From: Calocera cornea HHB12733
Taxonomy: Eukaryota > Basidiomycota > Dacrymycetes > Dacrymycetales > Dacrymycetaceae
Assembly: GCA_001632435.1 (NCBI GenBank)
Contig: KV423999.1
Coordinates: 1-10,226 of the forward strand
Reading direction: 5' to 3'
DNA: 10,226 bases
Shown: positions 7,562 to 10,226 of the stretch, one piece after another
Numbering within the stretch: the first letter of the stretch is position 1
Layout: every line of letters starts with the position of its first letter
Program-made: the position numbers and the translations under genes
The notes under the pieces: model-generated
Seen by the model: only the letters and a program-made list of their open reading frames with translations
Database searches by the model: none
Told to the model about the DNA's origin: nothing

Positions 7562-8466
7562 CTGTATCCATAAGTTATTACTATTGCAAAATTCTCTGAG
7601 GAGTCGTGTACATAGAGAAGCTGAGAAGAGGATGAGTCGAGTCGGGCGTTTCATGGGCGCCATCACACCAGCTCCTGCCGATCGATGACCACATGCATCG
7701 CCATAATCAACCCGTGTCCGCGGCGTTAGGACCACGGAATTCCTGGCCAACGGAGTTGGTCCAGGTCTAGCGAGCAAGAATGGGGTCGTCGGTCAGGGTC
7801 CAGGATGCCCGAACTGCTCCCGCAATCTTGGGCACACACTTGAGGTGGGGGCCTGCGCGGAATGCCTGGTCTTCTTCCGCTGTGGAGATGGGGCAAGGTT
7901 TTGAGTCCGTTTGATGCCGGTCTGGTACGATCTGTGTTTTGTCGTGTTGCTCGAGTCGTTCTTCAGCTTTATCGACTTGTCTCGTTATTCTGTCGTTTAT
8001 CGTTTGTCGTTTGGAACTGTTCGAACATATGGAGCATCTGCACCTGCGGGGTGGAAATTTGCCGCTAGCCGAGTCGACCTTTGAACGAAGGTATGTGTGA
8101 GGCCGTTGGTGCATTTAAGGAGCACACGTGCTGATGATCGCCGTGACGGTTGCAACAGTGGACCGTATGCGGATAGCTCTGCGGTCTGTCATGGGTTTGA
8201 GATGGGTGAGATTGGGCTAGATGATGTTGATATGGATCGAGGGAGGTAAGGATCAAGGGCGCGTGTGGCTTGCATCGGGTGCTGGAACTCTCCTTGGATA
8301 GGGTTGATGTTCATGTTGGCCAGCAAGGTTCGCTGGATCTGTCTGACGCGCGTGGCGATCTCCTTGGACGTCCGGAACGACGGGGTCAGTGTGCAGTGCT
8401 TGTATGTCAGTTTGTGTTATTGACGAGACTGCATGTTCTTTGTGCTTCTGTTCTCGCTAACTCCAC
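7562..8466. other. Intergenic region with coding-like minus-strand fragments
   Basis: No complete gene is supported. Two minus-strand stretches look like former coding sequence. One at 8189-8416 is open for about 75 codons and includes the words TSKEIATRVRQIQRTLL and NMNINPIQGEFQHP. The other, 7767-8114, is open for 115 codons and rich in charged residues. They are in different frames with no clear intron between them. A three-unit 7-bp repeat TCGTTTR lies at 7993-8013. The stretch 7562-7766 shows nothing. Confidence 0.4.
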
Positions 8467-8544
8467 GATGTCCGATGTCCCGATGCACCGATGTTCGGAT
8501 GTCTTGATGTTGCTGTACTGCGATGTTGTGATGCTCTGATGATG
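8467..8544. repeat. 8-bp-period GATG minisatellite
   Basis: GATG starts at 8474, 8482, 8490, 8498, 8506, 8522, 8530 and 8538, all in exact 8-bp register with only 8514 missing. Further copies lie at 8467 and 8541. The remaining four bases of each octamer vary around TYCN. It lies just upstream of the Helitron-like open frame. Confidence 0.8.
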
Positions 8545-8597
8545 TAATCTGCGATGCGGTAAATGACGCGAACCCTTCACCAGAAGACTTTGTTGAT

Positions 8598-10184
8598 GTG
8601 CGCGAATTGGTCACTTGTGCCGGAGATACTCCAGGGCGACGCGTCCTCACCGTAGAAGATTTGAGTAACGTATATAAATACCGATGCATGTGTGCCAGTG
8701 AGGCAGAGGGCCGTCGGCAGGGGTTTTATGCTTCGAGGGGATACATCTTAGTTGTGGTGCCTGATGTGAAAGATCTGATTGACGGGTATTCGTACTTTAC
8801 CAAGTCCGATCTTGTGGAAATATCTGTGCAACACGGTATCCGGTTGTCTCACAGAGGTCTGAAGAAGGAGGGAATAAAAAGAGTATTGTCTCAGCATGTG
8901 TGTGTACCCAACTGTAGGGAAGGGTGTTTCATTGTCTTCAGTGCTGTGCGTATTCAGAGGCTGTCGGCGTATCCTGGAGAGAGTAGGTTTGCTATACCTC
9001 AGAAGAGGACTCTGGATGCCGGTGGGTCTGTGAGCAAGCGTGTCAGATTATCACGAGATGGGCTGGATGGAGCCACTTACGATTTTCCTCCAAGTTGGAA
9101 TGAGGATCTGGTGTTCGATATAATACGGGAATATCAAGAGAAGGCAAGTGTTGAGTGGCTACGTGAAGTCGCGTGCGCAGCGTGTGGGGAGAAGGTGAGT
9201 AAAGGAGTTGCTCGGGAAACTCCGGTAGAAGATGTGCCGTTCGAGCTGCTGCAACCCGATCCTTTTTTTCCCACTCATTTGTACCCTCGAAACTATGCGT
9301 TAGCTGAGTATGGTGGTGCGTTTCTACATCCTAAAGGCCTCTCGAATCTGTGGAAGAAAGAAGGCACTGTACTGTTATGCCCAGGCTGTCGTAGAGATCT
9401 CCTTGTGAACCGGACTATGCCAGTTCTTGCGCTTTGTAATAGGTTTTATTATGGCTACGAACATCTTGAGGAAGATGTAAGGAGTGCATTTCAGAAAGCA
9501 ACCTATGTTGATTTAAGGTTGGTGGCTAGATACAGTGCGAGTAATATCTGTTTTGCATATAAGGATGATCCCTTGAAGGATGGTTTGTTCGGGAACCATG
9601 TGAGTGGGGGGCAGCGATTTTCGCGTGGAAATACTGTTATATTACCGAGGGATCACTTACGAATGGAGTCTGTGTTGCCGCCATCGGTTGACGCATTGAA
9701 GACCGCGTTTACTACTGTCTTCGCCGCGAGTCAGGCTTTGGATGAGAAAGCGATAAGAGTATTAGCTCCCTTGAAGGCATCTAGCACACGCGTACGATGC
9801 CTGCTTAGATTCTTGATCCAGTGCAACGCGGCTTACCATGAAGGAGCAGTGGGTGAAGGTCCTGTGCTACTCAGCGAGGAGAACGTCGCGTCTATTTTCG
9901 GTTCTACACCGGCCCAGGGGATGCCTTTGAGTGAGGAAGAGTCGCTACCGGCCTGTATTGAAATTGGACATCTGAAAACGGTCAGTCACGATATGGAGTC
10001 GGATGTTGCTGGACGAAATGAGTACGCGGCAGAGCATATAGATGGAGATGTGTTTTACATGGACGCCTGTGGCTTTGTTCAGGGTGAGGTGTCGGCAGAA
10101 AAGTATCGCGCCATGAAAGCGGAATGCCTGCTGATAAGGGACCTGGCCCGTGCGAGAGGTCCGTGCGCCCTGGCATTAGTTTAA
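8598..10184 (+). CDS. Helitron-type protein, N-terminal part (DUF6570-like), partial or truncated
   Basis: The frame is open from 8532 to the stop at 10182-10184. It has no ATG before 8688, and the GTG at 8598 is only a conventional left limit, so an upstream exon or a start at 8688 is likely. Residues counted from 8598 show a SAP-like helix pair (about 68-100, FTKSDLVEISVQHGIRLS), CxxxCxxxC at 102-110, a basic stretch (KRVRL), CAAC at 193-196 and CPGC at 261-264 as probable zinc ligands. Then comes the core with LALCNRFYYG, FSRGNTVILP, ESVLPPSVDALKTAFTTVF, RVRCLLRFLIQCNAAYHEG, and a GFVQ..VSAEKYRAMKAE end. This order resembles the region before the Rep domain in basidiomycete Helitron proteins. 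No Rep HUH or Pif1 helicase motif lies in the window. The last residues (GPCALALV) look like run-off past a donor or break. Codon use is AT-richer than the neighbouring genes. Confidence 0.6.
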   Translation: MRELVTCAGDTPGRRVLTVEDLSNVYKYRCMCASEAEGRRQGFYASRGYILVVVPDVKDLIDGYSYFTKSDLVEISVQHGIRLSHRGLKKEGIKRVLSQHVCVPNCREGCFIVFSAVRIQRLSAYPGESRFAIPQKRTLDAGGSVSKRVRLSRDGLDGATYDFPPSWNEDLVFDIIREYQEKASVEWLREVACAACGEKVSKGVARETPVEDVPFELLQPDPFFPTHLYPRNYALAEYGGAFLHPKGLSNLWKKEGTVLLCPGCRRDLLVNRTMPVLALCNRFYYGYEHLEEDVRSAFQKATYVDLRLVARYSASNICFAYKDDPLKDGLFGNHVSGGQRFSRGNTVILPRDHLRMESVLPPSVDALKTAFTTVFAASQALDEKAIRVLAPLKASSTRVRCLLRFLIQCNAAYHEGAVGEGPVLLSEENVASIFGSTPAQGMPLSEEESLPACIEIGHLKTVSHDMESDVAGRNEYAAEHIDGDVFYMDACGFVQGEVSAEKYRAMKAECLLIRDLARARGPCALALV

Positions 10185-10226
10185 ATAGCTACCTATCCTG
10201 TACCTACCCGCCTTACGCGTTTGCAA

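Noticed and set aside
6998..7777. Minus-strand open frame of 259 codons
   Set aside because: It is antisense to exon 2 of the membrane protein gene. The length reflects GC-rich codon bias, and the product is proline/arginine/glutamate-rich without family features.
1..10226. tRNA, rRNA and CRISPR arrays
   Set aside because: No cloverleaf, conserved rRNA words or spacer-repeat pattern was seen. CRISPR is also not expected in a fungal genome.

Overview
The window reads as nuclear DNA of a filamentous fungus, most probably an agaricomycete basidiomycete. The evidence is very short introns (49 to 64 nt) with GTGAGT- or GTGCGT-type donors and CTGAC/TTGAC branch points, GC-rich coding exons, a fused lycopene cyclase/phytoene synthase gene of the fungal type, and an open frame that resembles the N-terminal part of basidiomycete Helitron proteins. 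No bacterial signals (Shine-Dalgarno sites, operons) are visible.

Layout. (1) Positions 1-355 are non-coding and carry a cluster of GCGTTATC motifs in both orientations, perhaps the edge of an old transposon. (2) Positions about 355-3665 form a tandem array with a period of about 1.1 kb. Each of three units carries one two-exon minus-strand gene for a small secreted protein with six conserved cysteines (start codons at 777, 1866 and 2974), a TATA-like box and a conserved 22-bp leader element. The first copy is decaying (poor donor site, lost stop codon). The other two look intact. A fourth partial unit, flank only, runs up to the stop codon of the next gene. (3) Positions 3669-5978 (minus) hold a five-exon gene for the bifunctional lycopene cyclase/phytoene synthase of carotenoid synthesis. 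(4) Positions 6454-7561 (plus) hold a divergent two-exon gene for a fungal multi-pass membrane protein of unknown function. The roughly 475-bp region between the two start codons carries a TATA box for the carotenoid gene and a candidate light-response element. (5) Positions 7562-8530 are largely non-coding, with coding-like fragments on the minus strand and an 8-bp-period GATG minisatellite. (6) Positions 8598-10184 (plus) hold a long open frame matching the region N-terminal to the Rep/helicase of Helitron proteins (SAP-like helix pair, CxxC pairs, conserved core). It ends close to the window edge without Rep or helicase domains.

How the parts relate. The carotenoid enzyme would work with a phytoene desaturase that is not in this window. 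The secreted-protein array is an independent, locally expanding family. The two flanking repeat-rich zones suggest a small conserved block (carotenoid gene plus membrane protein gene) between a young gene array and transposon-derived DNA. All splice models were read by eye from sequence and family fit. No alignment or database search was run.
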